A stretch of DNA of 36,826 nucleotides from Gammaproteobacteria bacterium (GTDB lineage: Bacteria > Pseudomonadota > Gammaproteobacteria > Pseudomonadales > Litorivicinaceae). The position numbers and the translations under genes were made by a program. The stretch is from positions 99,013 through 135,838 of the forward strand of contig PAHG01000014.1 in the NCBI GenBank assembly GCA_002705795.1, read 5' to 3'. The notes below the pieces were generated by a model, which saw only the letters and a list, made by a program, of their open reading frames with translations, had not been told where the DNA came from and ran no database searches. Below, one piece after another: positions 11,184 to 21,003 of the stretch; position 1 is the first letter of the stretch, and the number at the start of each line of letters is the position of its first letter.

Positions 11184-12551
11184 TTACAACCGCGGCATAC
11201 CACCTGGGGGCATCATTCCAGAGATACCGCGCATCATTTTCTGCATACCACCTTTTTTTCCAACTTTTTTCATCATTTTCGACATCTGTTTATGCTGCTT
11301 TAAAACTTTATTCACCTCTTGAACATCAGTCCCAGAACCATTGGCGATGCGCTGTTTGCGGGAACCGTTGATCACATCGGGGTCGTGGCGCTCTGCCGGC
11401 GTCATTGAATTAATCACAGCCTCCATGCGAACAAACTGCTTGTCGTCCACCTGATTCTGCATTTGGGTACCCATCTGCCCCATCCCTGGCATCTTTTCCA
11501 GGAGCGCCTTCATGCCACCCATGTTTCGCATTTGCTGCAACTGGTCCCTAAAGTCTTCCAGACTAAACCCTTTCCCCTTGAGGACCTTTCTGGCAACCCT
11601 TTCGGCTTTTTCTTTGTCAAGTTTTTGCTCAGCTTCCTCAATTAAACCGAGAATGTCACCCATCCCTAGAATTCGTGAAGCAAGGCGATCAGGATGAAAT
11701 GCCTCCAGTCCATCGACTGTCTCACCAACACCCATAAACTTAATCGGCTGACCAGCAATCATTTTTACGGAAAGCGCCGCGCCGCCGCGAGCGTCTCCAT
11801 CCGCTTTAGTCAAAATCACACCAGTCAAAGGAAGTACGTCAGAAAAAGCTTTAGCTGTATTTGCAGCATCTTGACCCGTCATCGCGTCAACAACGAATAA
11901 AGTCTCGACTGGATTCAGCGCTTGATGAAGACCCGAAATTTCTTTCATCATGTCTTCATCGATACCCAAACGTCCGGCAGTATCAACAAGAAGCACATCG
12001 TAAGCCGCAGACTCTGCCTTTTGCAGAGCAGCTTGCGCTAGTGCAATTGGACTCTGATCCGGAGTCGTCGGATAGACCTCAACCGCAATCTGCGCACCAA
12101 GTGCAGCAAGTTGCTCAATAGCGGCTGGCCGGTACACGTCAACGCTGACCAACAAGACTCTCTTCTTTTCTTTTCGGGTGAGGAGTTTGGCTAGCTTTGC
12201 AGCCGTTGTCGTCTTACCAGCACCCTGTAAACCTGCCAACAGAACAACCGCCGGAGGACGCTGCGCGAGGTTCAATGACTCCGACGATCCACCAAGAATA
12301 GCCTCGAGTTCGCTCTGAACGACCTTCAGAAACTGCTGACCAGGTGTAAGACTCGCTCGCACCTCACGACCTAGCGCACGCGCACGAACCTGCGACACGA
12401 ATTGTTTCACGACAGGCAAGGCAACATCGGCCTCTAGCAGTGCTTTGCGGACTTCTTTCAGCGTACTAGCTATATTGTCTTCTGTAAGACGGGCCTTTTT
12501 GCCCATGGACTGTAATGTCTTCGATAGACGTTCACTTAAAGAATTAAACAT
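11184..12551 (-). CDS. ffh: Signal recognition particle protein Ffh
   Basis: GLQGAGKTTTAAKLA, VDTAGRL, TKADGDARGG; methionine-rich M domain ending GISGMMPPGGMPRL. Confidence 0.97.
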   Translation of the reverse strand: MFNSLSERLSKTLQSMGKKARLTEDNIASTLKEVRKALLEADVALPVVKQFVSQVRARALGREVRASLTPGQQFLKVVQSELEAILGGSSESLNLAQRPPAVVLLAGLQGAGKTTTAAKLAKLLTRKEKKRVLLVSVDVYRPAAIEQLAALGAQIAVEVYPTTPDQSPIALAQAALQKAESAAYDVLLVDTAGRLGIDEDMMKEISGLHQALNPVETLFVVDAMTGQDAANTAKAFSDVLPLTGVILTKADGDARGGAALSVKMIAGQPIKFMGVGETVDGLEAFHPDRLASRILGMGDILGLIEEAEQKLDKEKAERVARKVLKGKGFSLEDFRDQLQQMRNMGGMKALLEKMPGMGQMGTQMQNQVDDKQFVRMEAVINSMTPAERHDPDVINGSRKQRIANGSGTDVQEVNKVLKQHKQMSKMMKKVGKKGGMQKMMRGISGMMPPGGMPRL

Positions 12552-12612
12552 ATGATCTCTTTAGCCTGAAGTTCTAACGCACTATGATAACTAAAAATCG
12601 ACTGAGAGTAGG

Positions 12613-13404
12613 ATGATGTCTTTATTGGTTCCGGGGTTACTTGCGACGTCCGTGTTGTTTGCATCGGGAATCCGCCAGCTTAGTGCGTTTAAAAGAGGTG
12701 ACGGACGCGATTTTACCTCCCTCTGGCTCGGTATTGCTGGCTGCGTTCTCTCGGTCGCTGTGGTGATCCAAGGCTTAGGTGATAATGGTGGGAGACCAAC
12801 AACCGGACTCATGGGCACTCTGCTGGGAGCCCTCCTCTTACTCATCGTCCTTGGGTCCAGCCTAAAGCATCCGGTGAATGCTTTACTGATCGGCGTAGCA
12901 CCGATCACAGGACTATTCACGCTAGTCGCGTCAGTGATCAGCCCCGTTTCGAATCAGTTAAGGCCCTTAAATTTTGAAACGGCGGTGCATATTGCGACCT
13001 CGGTTTTAGCGTACGGCGCTGTCACCTATTCTGGAACCCTCGCTATTTTATTGTCGTGGCAACATGCCAAGCTCAGAGAGCGTCCATTGACGCCTATCAT
13101 CTCCGCCCTTCCTCCGCTGGATGCGATGGAACATTTATTCTTGCGGACAGTGCAAACAGCCTGGTTGGTTCTAACGATAGCCCTTTTCACTGGCGTATTT
13201 TATGTTGAAGACTTCTGGGCCCAGCAACTCGCCCATAAAACAGTTTTATCTGTGCTCGCTTGGTGGGGAATGGCAATCGCTCTGTGGCAACATTTTAGGG
13301 AAGGAGGTGTCACTCGCATTATGAGGAAAACTGCAATCGTTGGAGCCGCACTTCTATGTGTCGGCTATCTCGGTAGCAAAGCTGTTCTGGAGTTTGTGCT
13401 GTAA
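12613..13404 (+). CDS. ypjD: Cytochrome c assembly / CcsA-YpjD-like inner membrane protein
   Basis: 263 aa multi-span hydrophobic protein, divergent from ffh as is common in gammaproteobacteria; tail WWGMAIALWQHFREGG. Confidence 0.8.
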   Translation: MMSLLVPGLLATSVLFASGIRQLSAFKRGDGRDFTSLWLGIAGCVLSVAVVIQGLGDNGGRPTTGLMGTLLGALLLLIVLGSSLKHPVNALLIGVAPITGLFTLVASVISPVSNQLRPLNFETAVHIATSVLAYGAVTYSGTLAILLSWQHAKLRERPLTPIISALPPLDAMEHLFLRTVQTAWLVLTIALFTGVFYVEDFWAQQLAHKTVLSVLAWWGMAIALWQHFREGGVTRIMRKTAIVGAALLCVGYLGSKAVLEFVL

Positions 13405-13407
13405 TGG

Positions 13408-14709
13408 ATGCCACTTTTGAGTGATATCTCCAATGAAATCTTGTTCGGAATTCTTATTCTTCTGATCTTCCTGTCGGGTTTCTTTTCAAGTTCAGAGACT
13501 GGGCTGATGGCGATCAATCGTGTGAGACTTCAACACCTGGCTGAGGAAGGATCAAAAGGTGCTTCAAGGATCCTGTCGCTACTTGAACGTCCCGATCGTC
13601 TAATCGGGCTTATATTAATTGGCAATAACTTCGTCAACATTTTGGCATCAGCTATCGCGACGGTGCTTGCTGTGCGGATTTTTGGTGACCCCGGCGTCGC
13701 GATCGCAACCGGTATATTAACGCTCGTCATTTTAATATTTGCCGAAGTCACACCGAAGACATTCGCGGCGCTTTATCCCGAGCGTATCGCTGGACCAGCA
13801 AGCTTTATCTTGCTTCCGTTATTACGAATTACCTATCCGCTTGTTTGGATAACAAACCTTCTATCGAACGGTTTGCTGAGCTTATTTGGGATAAATCCGG
13901 AGACCTCCAATCGGGATCGGCTGACCAAAGAAGAGCTCCGTACTTTGATGATGCAAAGCGGCCATCGGATACCAGCAAGGCGCCACGGAATGCTGCTCTC
14001 TATTCTCGATCTCGAGAAGATTCAGGTTGATGAGATCATGGTTCCTCGGGGCGAGATCATTGGGCTTGATTTGACTGACGAGGTCGATGAGCTCGTTAGC
14101 CAACTCCGATCGTCGCAACACACTCGGCTACCCGTGTTCAATGAGGATATTGAGGGCCTTATTGGTGTCCTGCACGCGCGGACAGCGCTGAAGCTCCTTG
14201 ATGATACCGAGCTACTAGGAGACGATCAGGAGTTTAAAAATCGTATCGTCGAATTATGCGGAGCGCCTTACTTTATCCCTCGAAGCGCTGCTTTGCATAC
14301 ACAGCTCTTCAACTTCCAGAAAGAACGGGAACGATTAGCTGTTGTAGTAGATGAATATGGAGAGATTGAGGGATTAGTCACCATTGACGACATCCTCGAG
14401 GAAATTGTTGGTGAGTTCACAACAGACCACATCCAAGAAACTAGTCCCGACGTCCACCCACAAAATGACGGGACATTCATTATTGATGGATCAGCAACCG
14501 TTCGTGACATAAACCGAATCCTAGACTGGGAACTGCCAACAGATGGGCCTCGGACAATGAGCGGAGTCATCGTCGAGTTATTGGAATGCATTCCGGAAAA
14601 TAGCCTCGGAATTGAGCATGATGACTATCGTTTAGAAGTGTTGGCTATCCAAGACAACCGCGTTAGATCTGTCAAAGCGTGGAAGGTCGATCCAGAAGCT
14701 TGTGATTAG
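13408..14709 (+). CDS. CorC/HlyC-family (DUF21/CNNM + CBS) transporter
   Basis: GFFSSSETGLMAINRVRLQHLAEEG, FAEVTPKTFAALYPE, VDEIMVPRGEI, VVVDEYGEIEGLVTIDDILEEIVGEF. Confidence 0.92.
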   Translation: MPLLSDISNEILFGILILLIFLSGFFSSSETGLMAINRVRLQHLAEEGSKGASRILSLLERPDRLIGLILIGNNFVNILASAIATVLAVRIFGDPGVAIATGILTLVILIFAEVTPKTFAALYPERIAGPASFILLPLLRITYPLVWITNLLSNGLLSLFGINPETSNRDRLTKEELRTLMMQSGHRIPARRHGMLLSILDLEKIQVDEIMVPRGEIIGLDLTDEVDELVSQLRSSQHTRLPVFNEDIEGLIGVLHARTALKLLDDTELLGDDQEFKNRIVELCGAPYFIPRSAALHTQLFNFQKERERLAVVVDEYGEIEGLVTIDDILEEIVGEFTTDHIQETSPDVHPQNDGTFIIDGSATVRDINRILDWELPTDGPRTMSGVIVELLECIPENSLGIEHDDYRLEVLAIQDNRVRSVKAWKVDPEACD

Positions 14710-15259
14710 TCGAGACAATTTGAAGGAAATCACGAATAATTAGCGCTGTTAAACCCCAGATCTTCTCGTTGTCATAATACCATTTTGGCATCCACACCTC
14801 AGGTAATCGATGGTGGCTCACTTCGAATGCGGGCGTCTGTTCCAGAAACTCTATAATCGGTATTGTAAATACTCTCGAAATTTCTTGTTCTCGCGGCACA
14901 CCCATAAGGGAATTATCAGACCAAAATACACAAGGAATCACTGATAGCCGATGTAAACTTTCGATTGGGTTCAAATATCCAATGCAATCTTTACCGTGAA
15001 GCGTTAAGCCAGTTTCCTCTCTTAATTCTCGCAGAGCAGCCTCCAAAACTGATTCATCGGTTGATTCAATTTTTCCGCCAGGCAACGAGACCTCTCCTGC
15101 GTGCTTTCTGAGATGAGATGCCTTTACGCAGAGGGTTAAACTAGGGCGATCAACCCCCGAAATCACAAACGCCACGGCAGCACCACCACGGCACATTTCC
15201 AAATGTGCCGGTTCCCGTTTTGAGAGTTTTTTCTGCACACTCTGTTTAGTCACATACAT
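14672..15259 (-). CDS. Nudix hydrolase, CoA pyrophosphatase (NudL)-like
   Basis: Nudix box GEVSLPGGKIESTDESVLEAALRELREETGL. Start set at MYVTKQS (15259); upstream residues in the ORF track overlap the divergent gene. The 3' end overlaps the convergent corC-like gene. Confidence 0.82.
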   Translation of the reverse strand: MYVTKQSVQKKLSKREPAHLEMCRGGAAVAFVISGVDRPSLTLCVKASHLRKHAGEVSLPGGKIESTDESVLEAALRELREETGLTLHGKDCIGYLNPIESLHRLSVIPCVFWSDNSLMGVPREQEISRVFTIPIIEFLEQTPAFEVSHHRLPEVWMPKWYYDNEKIWGLTALIIRDFLQIVSTNHKLLDRPSTL

Positions 15260-15293
15260 TTGTTTAGTATAGAGATAACAAACGGAGGGCCCT

Positions 15294-15845
15294 ATGAACT
15301 TTTGCTCAAACTGTGGTGCAGCAACAATCCGACGCGTCCCAGAAGGTGACAATCGACCTAGGGACCTGTGCGACCAGTGCGGCATGATTCATTACCAGAA
15401 TCCAAAAATAATTGCGGGATGTGTCGTACTAGCCGATAACAAAGTACTTCTTTGTAGACGAGCGATCGAACCACGTTATGGACTCTGGACTCTACCGGCA
15501 GGGGTTATGGAAAACGGTGAGACCGTAGCTCAAGCGGCTTTGAGAGAGACGTGGGAAGAGGCACATGCAACTCCCGAGCTAGGGCAGCTCTACGTCGTCA
15601 CTTCGATTCCAACGATCAGTCAAGTCTACATGCTTTACCTTGCTTTTTTGACAAATGGCCAATATGAATCAGGCCCAGAAAGCTTAGAAACGAGACTTTT
15701 CGACATGGACGAAATCCCCTGGGATGAGCTCGCGTTTCATACGGTGCGAGATACATTAGCCCGACTGAAGGACGATCTCCAAACCGGAGAATTTTCGCTA
15801 CATTGCATCGACCGCGATGAGACACCAGTCTCAGCTCGAGTTTAA
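15294..15845 (+). CDS. Zinc-ribbon Nudix hydrolase
   Basis: N-terminal C-x2-C...C-x2-C (FCSNCG / LCDQCGMIHYQNP) followed by Nudix box AGVMENGETVAQAALRETWEEA. Confidence 0.88.
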   Translation: MNFCSNCGAATIRRVPEGDNRPRDLCDQCGMIHYQNPKIIAGCVVLADNKVLLCRRAIEPRYGLWTLPAGVMENGETVAQAALRETWEEAHATPELGQLYVVTSIPTISQVYMLYLAFLTNGQYESGPESLETRLFDMDEIPWDELAFHTVRDTLARLKDDLQTGEFSLHCIDRDETPVSARV

Positions 15846-16165
15846 GAGCGAGGACTTGGCTCCTCTACAACAAACAAGTCAAACGCAGGTTCCTCATACG
15901 GGTGAGCCAAATATAATGCTTCTTTGACCGCGTCGACTGTACTATCAGGTACTAGCATCTCAACTCGCCATTCTGAGACTCGCTCTATGACTCCAGTCCG
16001 ACCGATATAAGGGTTTGCGGACTCATTTGGCATAAACTGCCCGGTCCCTAAGCATTCCCAAGAGCACTGTCTGTAGGCTCCAAGTGACCCTGCACCTGCA
16101 GCAAAAAGTGCATTCTTCACAAGCTCTTTTGAGGCATCCGGGATAAATACGACGAGCTTATACAT
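15842..16165 (-). CDS. Stand-alone YqfO/NIF3-like (CutA-like fold) domain protein
   Basis: MYKLVVFIPDASKELVKNALFAAGAGSLGAYRQCSWECLGTGQFMP...ALYLAHPYEEPAFDLFVVE resembles the insertion-domain family annotated as NIF3/YqfO. Confidence 0.8.
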   Translation of the reverse strand: MYKLVVFIPDASKELVKNALFAAGAGSLGAYRQCSWECLGTGQFMPNESANPYIGRTGVIERVSEWRVEMLVPDSTVDAVKEALYLAHPYEEPAFDLFVVEEPSPRS

Positions 16166-16394
16166 TACGCCCCTCCGCGAGTAGGTTACGAGAGCACTGA
16201 ATGTCCAGATTTTCCTTTAGAAATAATGGACAAAATTAAAACAAAATAACTCTACTGAAAAATAACAGAGAAAATTTTTTGCTTAATTTCACTGGTTTAG
16301 GCCGAAAACAGTTGACTGTCAAAAAAAATGGTAGCAATGTTTAGGACATTATATGGACAAAATTAATTGACGGATAGATAGAAGAGGTGTGCCC

Positions 16395-16592
16395 ATGCTG
16401 GTATTAACTCGTAAAATCGGCGAAAAAGTGATGATCGGAGATGACGTATCAGTCACGATCCTAGGCCTGTTTGGCAACCACGTACGGCTGGGAATTAACG
16501 CGCCAAAGTCGGTTGACATCCATCGTGAAGAGATCTACGTAAAGATACAGAACGAAACTCAGGATTCAAATACACACATCGCAATTGGCTAG
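16395..16592 (+). CDS. csrA: Carbon storage regulator CsrA
   Basis: [50 protein letters not shown]-like AGAGG upstream of 16395. Confidence 0.97.
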   Translation: MLVLTRKIGEKVMIGDDVSVTILGLFGNHVRLGINAPKSVDIHREEIYVKIQNETQDSNTHIAIG

Positions 16593-16669
16593 TAACCTGC
16601 TGGCCTCCTCGAGGAGCCACGTGTAATCTCACACGAAGTAAAGGCAAGGCTCCCAGGAGACGTAATCAA

Positions 16670-17887
16670 TTGAGATCATTCCTACTCGGCCTCGCCATTT
16701 TTAGTGCGGGGATATCTGGGTTTTGGTTGCTCACCAAGTCCAAACCAACGCCAGCTGTTCGAGAAGCTCCCGCCGCTGCGTGGCGTATCTCAACTAAGGT
16801 GATACGACCCGAAACCGTGTCTCCGGTTTTTAATGGGTTCGGAATAGTTGAGAATCCCGATACTCAAACATTAAGGGCTCGCATTGGGACCGATGTTTCG
16901 ACGGTACTCGTCCGCGAAGGCGCCAGAGTCCTTGCCAACCAAATACTCATAAATCTCGATGCGGTCGACGCAGAAATCAAGCTCTCGCAAGCGAGGTCCA
17001 ATCTGGCCGACGCTGAGTCCAATTTAACCGCGCTAGATGCTACTGAATCGAAAGACCAAGAAGCCCTTCAACTCGACCAAGAGGCGCTTAATATCTTACA
17101 GCAAAAGCTGATCCGTATTCAGAACCTGAGACAACGCAATCTCTCCAGCGAACAGGATCTCGATACAGCTAGACAGGCAGTCGTGAATCAAAAACTTCAA
17201 ATTAATCGGCGCGAATTGGCTCTGTCGACGGTAGACTCCAAGCGTACCCAGTTAAAAACAGCAATTCAGCGATTCGAGGCAGAAGTTCGTGCAGCGACCC
17301 GCGACTTCGACTCAACAGCTGTGAAGGCACCAGCAGACGGCCAAGTTGTTGAAGTAGATGTCGTTGCCGGTGACCGTGTACAGGCGAACCAAGATCTGGC
17401 CATTTTCGCGCCCGATGCTGGACGCGAGATCCGAGTTCAAGTACCTGCATCTGTTGGTCAAACACTCGCCGAGTCTTTGGTGAATAACGAAATAGTTAGC
17501 GCCGCCACCGAAAGAAACCATCACTTTTATTTGACCCGTGTAAGCGGCGCAGTTCGCGATAATAGCGGCTCTATCGATGCCTTTTTCGCATCTACTGATC
17601 ATTCGCTGCCTCCGACAGGCACAGTGGTATCTGTATCGGTTCAACTGGCCACACAGCCCAAAGTTGTCGTCTTACCCACCGATGCCCTCTATGGGGGTAA
17701 CCTAATTTATCGCGTTACAACATCCGACACCTTGGAAGCAATCAAAGTTGAGCGTCTTGGTCAACGCCCCGGGCCAGAAAAAACGGAAGTGTTGGTTCGT
17801 TCATCACGCCTCGTAGCGGGTGATCAGATTCTCGTGTCTCGGTTACCAGCAGCTGTGTCAGGGTTGCGAGTTGAGGTCATCCAATGA
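16670..17887 (+). CDS. RND efflux periplasmic adaptor (MFP) subunit, TTG start
   Basis: TTG start at 16670 after CCAGGAGA; N-terminal membrane/lipophilic segment, long helical hairpin, KAPADGQVVEVDVVAGDRVQANQDL lipoyl-like half. Confidence 0.9.
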   Translation: MRSFLLGLAIFSAGISGFWLLTKSKPTPAVREAPAAAWRISTKVIRPETVSPVFNGFGIVENPDTQTLRARIGTDVSTVLVREGARVLANQILINLDAVDAEIKLSQARSNLADAESNLTALDATESKDQEALQLDQEALNILQQKLIRIQNLRQRNLSSEQDLDTARQAVVNQKLQINRRELALSTVDSKRTQLKTAIQRFEAEVRAATRDFDSTAVKAPADGQVVEVDVVAGDRVQANQDLAIFAPDAGREIRVQVPASVGQTLAESLVNNEIVSAATERNHHFYLTRVSGAVRDNSGSIDAFFASTDHSLPPTGTVVSVSVQLATQPKVVVLPTDALYGGNLIYRVTTSDTLEAIKVERLGQRPGPEKTEVLVRSSRLVAGDQILVSRLPAAVSGLRVEVIQ

Positions 17888-20800
17888 TCGGACTCGTGCA
17901 CATGTTTACCAAACATCGTGTCGCAGCCAACTTGCTGATGGTGGTCATGATCATCTCCGGAGCAATCGGCGTTGATCGCTTAAGAACCCAGTTTTTCCCA
18001 AGTTTTGAACTTGATGTAATTACAGTCTCGGTCGCATGGCCCGGCGCGACCGCTGAAGACGTCCAAGAAGGACTTGCAATTCCACTCGAAAATGCGATCA
18101 AAGAATTAGCAGTCATAAGTTCAATCGATGCAACCAGTCAATTTGGGTCTGCAAGTTTTCGAATCGAACTTTTCGAAGAATCTAATCTCTCGCAAGCTCT
18201 TGACGAAATCAGCCAACAGATCGATCAGGACCTGACGCTACCAGAAGGTGCTGAGTCCCCGCTGGTATCCTCATTAACGCGATATGAAGATATCTCTAAC
18301 CTGCTTATAACTGGGCCCCTGACCCCATTTGAATTGCAAAAACTCGCGCTGCAAGCCGAAAAAGAGCTTCTGGCTAGAGGGATTCGTAAAGTGGACTTTA
18401 GAGGGTTACCAACGCGTCAAATTCAGATTGAGACGACCGCGGAGACACTTGCATCTCTGAGCCTCACGTTAGATACCCTTGCAGATCGTATCCTGACCCA
18501 GGCACGCGATCTTCCAGCAGGGACCGCCGGTCGGGACGATGGCGAACGACAACTCAGGACTCTCGAGCAAGGACGAAGCCAGATAGATATCGAGAATACT
18601 CTGATTGCGTTGGATGGCGCACCCATCGGTACCCGGCTTGGAGACATCGCAACGGTGCGTGATCGGGTTGACCCCAAAGCGCCATATCTCACATTTAAGG
18701 GACAGCCAGCTGTAGAGATCATCCCTCAACGGACTGAAAATGATTCGACCCTAGCGATGGCTGAGATCACTAACCAGTGGATTGATGACACTCAACCTTC
18801 ACTCCCCAACGGGACTCAACTGATTGTTCTGAACGAACGCTGGCAATACTTGAACGATCGAATCAATTTGTTACTCGAGAATGGACTCACTGGGCTCTTG
18901 TTCATTGTCGTCATTCTGTATCTCTTTTTAAATCAGCGCGTAGCTTTTTGGGTTACTCTTGGAATACCTGTTTCATTCCTTGCGACACTCGCGATTCTTT
19001 GGATGATTGGTGGCACAATTAACATGATCAGCTTGTTCGGAATGATCATGGCGCTTGGCGTAATCGTTGATGATGCGATTGTTGTTGCCGAAGACACGTT
19101 ATCGCTCTATCAGTCTGGGCAAACGCCTCTCAATGCGGCAATGGGAGGCTCAGACCGCATGCTTGCACCGGTGGTTTCGTCGAGCCTGACTACGATTGCC
19201 GCCTTCTCACCACTTCTTTTAGTCGGCGGTGTCATCGGCTCGATTCTGCAAGATATCCCGATCATCGTGATTTGTGTCATTGTAGCTTCACTGATCGAAT
19301 GCTTTTTCATTCTCCCGGGGCACTTACAACAAAGCCTCAACCGTGGACAACGGCATGACGAAGGCAAAATCAGACAAGCGCTAGACCGTGGATTCATTAA
19401 TTTCCGCGAAAATCTATTTAAGCCATTTGTGGAAATAATCCTGAGAGCGCCAGCGCTCACCCTCGTTACTGCCCTCACAGTCTTTATTCTATCAATTGGC
19501 TTAATCTCTGGGGGACGCGTCAAGTTCACATTTTTTCCATCGATTGATGGAACTACTGTTTGGGCAGGCGCGCAGTTTACCAGCGGGACCAAACCTCAGG
19601 AAGTGGACGAATTCCTTGACCACCTTGAGGAAACCGTCCGCATCGTCAACGAAGAGTTTGGTGGCACAGTCATACGTCATGCATTGCAACAACATCGACA
19701 ACTCCCTGCGCCCGGTGTTCGTGGAGTCACTGGTGATCACTACGGAACACTCAAGGTTATTCTTACCGGAGAGCTTGAAGGTCCACCGAACGATGAAATC
19801 ATTGATGCATGGAGAGCGAAGATCGAACTACCTGGCGGTATCGAGAAGTTCTCAATTAGACAAGCACAAGGTGGGCCACCATCGAAGCCAATCGAGATAA
19901 GGCTCACCGGAGGTAATGCAGATACCTTAAAGTCTGCTTCACTTGAGGTTCAAGACAGGTTAAGACGCTATCCAGGTGTCTCAAACATCGACGATGATCT
20001 TCCTTTCGGTGCCGAACAGCTGGTAGTTAAATTAACCCCACAAGGTCGTCAATTAAACCTCAGCTCGCAACAGCTCGCGCAACAACTTCGTGGCGTATTT
20101 GAAGGACAAACTCTCCAGACATTTTATGAGGATGGCATCGAAGTAAATGTACTTCTGTCGCTCTCTGAAACCGAACGTGGTCGACTAGCAACACTTGACC
20201 AATTGCCGATCATAACGCCAAGTGGAACCATCGTTCCGCTGCCAGTCGTTGCCTCTTTTGAGGCGCGGCGAGGTCTTGATAAGTTGAGACGTACCGACGG
20301 ACAAATGAGTATTGTCGTCAGCGCAGACGTCAATAACCTCTTGGCAAATGCAGCAGAAATCTTGACTGAACTGCGCTCCGGTGCGCTACCAGAACTCACA
20401 GCGAAATACGGATTAAAATCAAACATCCAAGGCCGCGCTCAAGACCGTGAAGAGACCTTCGCAGATATGAAAGTGGGGGTCTTAGTGGCGCTCACGATGA
20501 TCTACATTATTCTTGCCTGGGTATTCTCGAGCTACTCGTGGCCGTTCGCTGTATTGATAGCAATTCCGCTTGGACTTACCGGCGCGATAGGCGGCCACTG
20601 GCTGATGGGGCTCGACCTCACTGTCCTGTCGTTATTTGGATTCTTCGGTCTTTCTGGAATTGTTATCAACGATTCCATCGTATTGGTCGACACGTATCGG
20701 CGCCTGATCCAGGCTGGTGAAGACCACGTGGAGGCGATCGTTAAAGCCAGCTGCTTAAGATTCCGGGCAGTCCTGGTCACTTCACTTACAACAATCGCGG

Positions 20801-21003
20801 GCCTTACCCCAATCTTATTTGAAACATCACCGCAGGCTCAGTTCCTTATACCGATGGCGACAACGATCGTATTTGGACTTGCCTATGGAACCGTTCTCGT
20901 CCTGATGATCGTGCCATCTGTACTCAGCCTAATCGAGCGAAATCGCAACCGAACAGGCATTGAGCGTTCTGAGTACTCAACCGGTGGAGAACCGACTCAC
21001 TAA
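17884..21003 (+). CDS. RND-family efflux permease (AcrB/HAE1-like)
   Basis: 1039 aa; FFPSFELDVITVSVAWPGATAEDVQ, TM4 GVIVDDAIVVAED, FGLSGIVINDSIVLVDTYRRL. Overlaps the adaptor stop (ATGA). Confidence 0.95.
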   Translation: MIGLVHMFTKHRVAANLLMVVMIISGAIGVDRLRTQFFPSFELDVITVSVAWPGATAEDVQEGLAIPLENAIKELAVISSIDATSQFGSASFRIELFEESNLSQALDEISQQIDQDLTLPEGAESPLVSSLTRYEDISNLLITGPLTPFELQKLALQAEKELLARGIRKVDFRGLPTRQIQIETTAETLASLSLTLDTLADRILTQARDLPAGTAGRDDGERQLRTLEQGRSQIDIENTLIALDGAPIGTRLGDIATVRDRVDPKAPYLTFKGQPAVEIIPQRTENDSTLAMAEITNQWIDDTQPSLPNGTQLIVLNERWQYLNDRINLLLENGLTGLLFIVVILYLFLNQRVAFWVTLGIPVSFLATLAILWMIGGTINMISLFGMIMALGVIVDDAIVVAEDTLSLYQSGQTPLNAAMGGSDRMLAPVVSSSLTTIAAFSPLLLVGGVIGSILQDIPIIVICVIVASLIECFFILPGHLQQSLNRGQRHDEGKIRQALDRGFINFRENLFKPFVEIILRAPALTLVTALTVFILSIGLISGGRVKFTFFPSIDGTTVWAGAQFTSGTKPQEVDEFLDHLEETVRIVNEEFGGTVIRHALQQHRQLPAPGVRGVTGDHYGTLKVILTGELEGPPNDEIIDAWRAKIELPGGIEKFSIRQAQGGPPSKPIEIRLTGGNADTLKSASLEVQDRLRRYPGVSNIDDDLPFGAEQLVVKLTPQGRQLNLSSQQLAQQLRGVFEGQTLQTFYEDGIEVNVLLSLSETERGRLATLDQLPIITPSGTIVPLPVVASFEARRGLDKLRRTDGQMSIVVSADVNNLLANAAEILTELRSGALPELTAKYGLKSNIQGRAQDREETFADMKVGVLVALTMIYIILAWVFSSYSWPFAVLIAIPLGLTGAIGGHWLMGLDLTVLSLFGFFGLSGIVINDSIVLVDTYRRLIQAGEDHVEAIVKASCLRFRAVLVTSLTTIAGLTPILFETSPQAQFLIPMATTIVFGLAYGTVLVLMIVPSVLSLIERNRNRTGIERSEYSTGGEPTH

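Noticed and set aside
19110-19592. 160-aa minus-strand ORF
   Set aside because: Antisense to the RND permease; Arg/Ser/Pro-rich shadow ORF.
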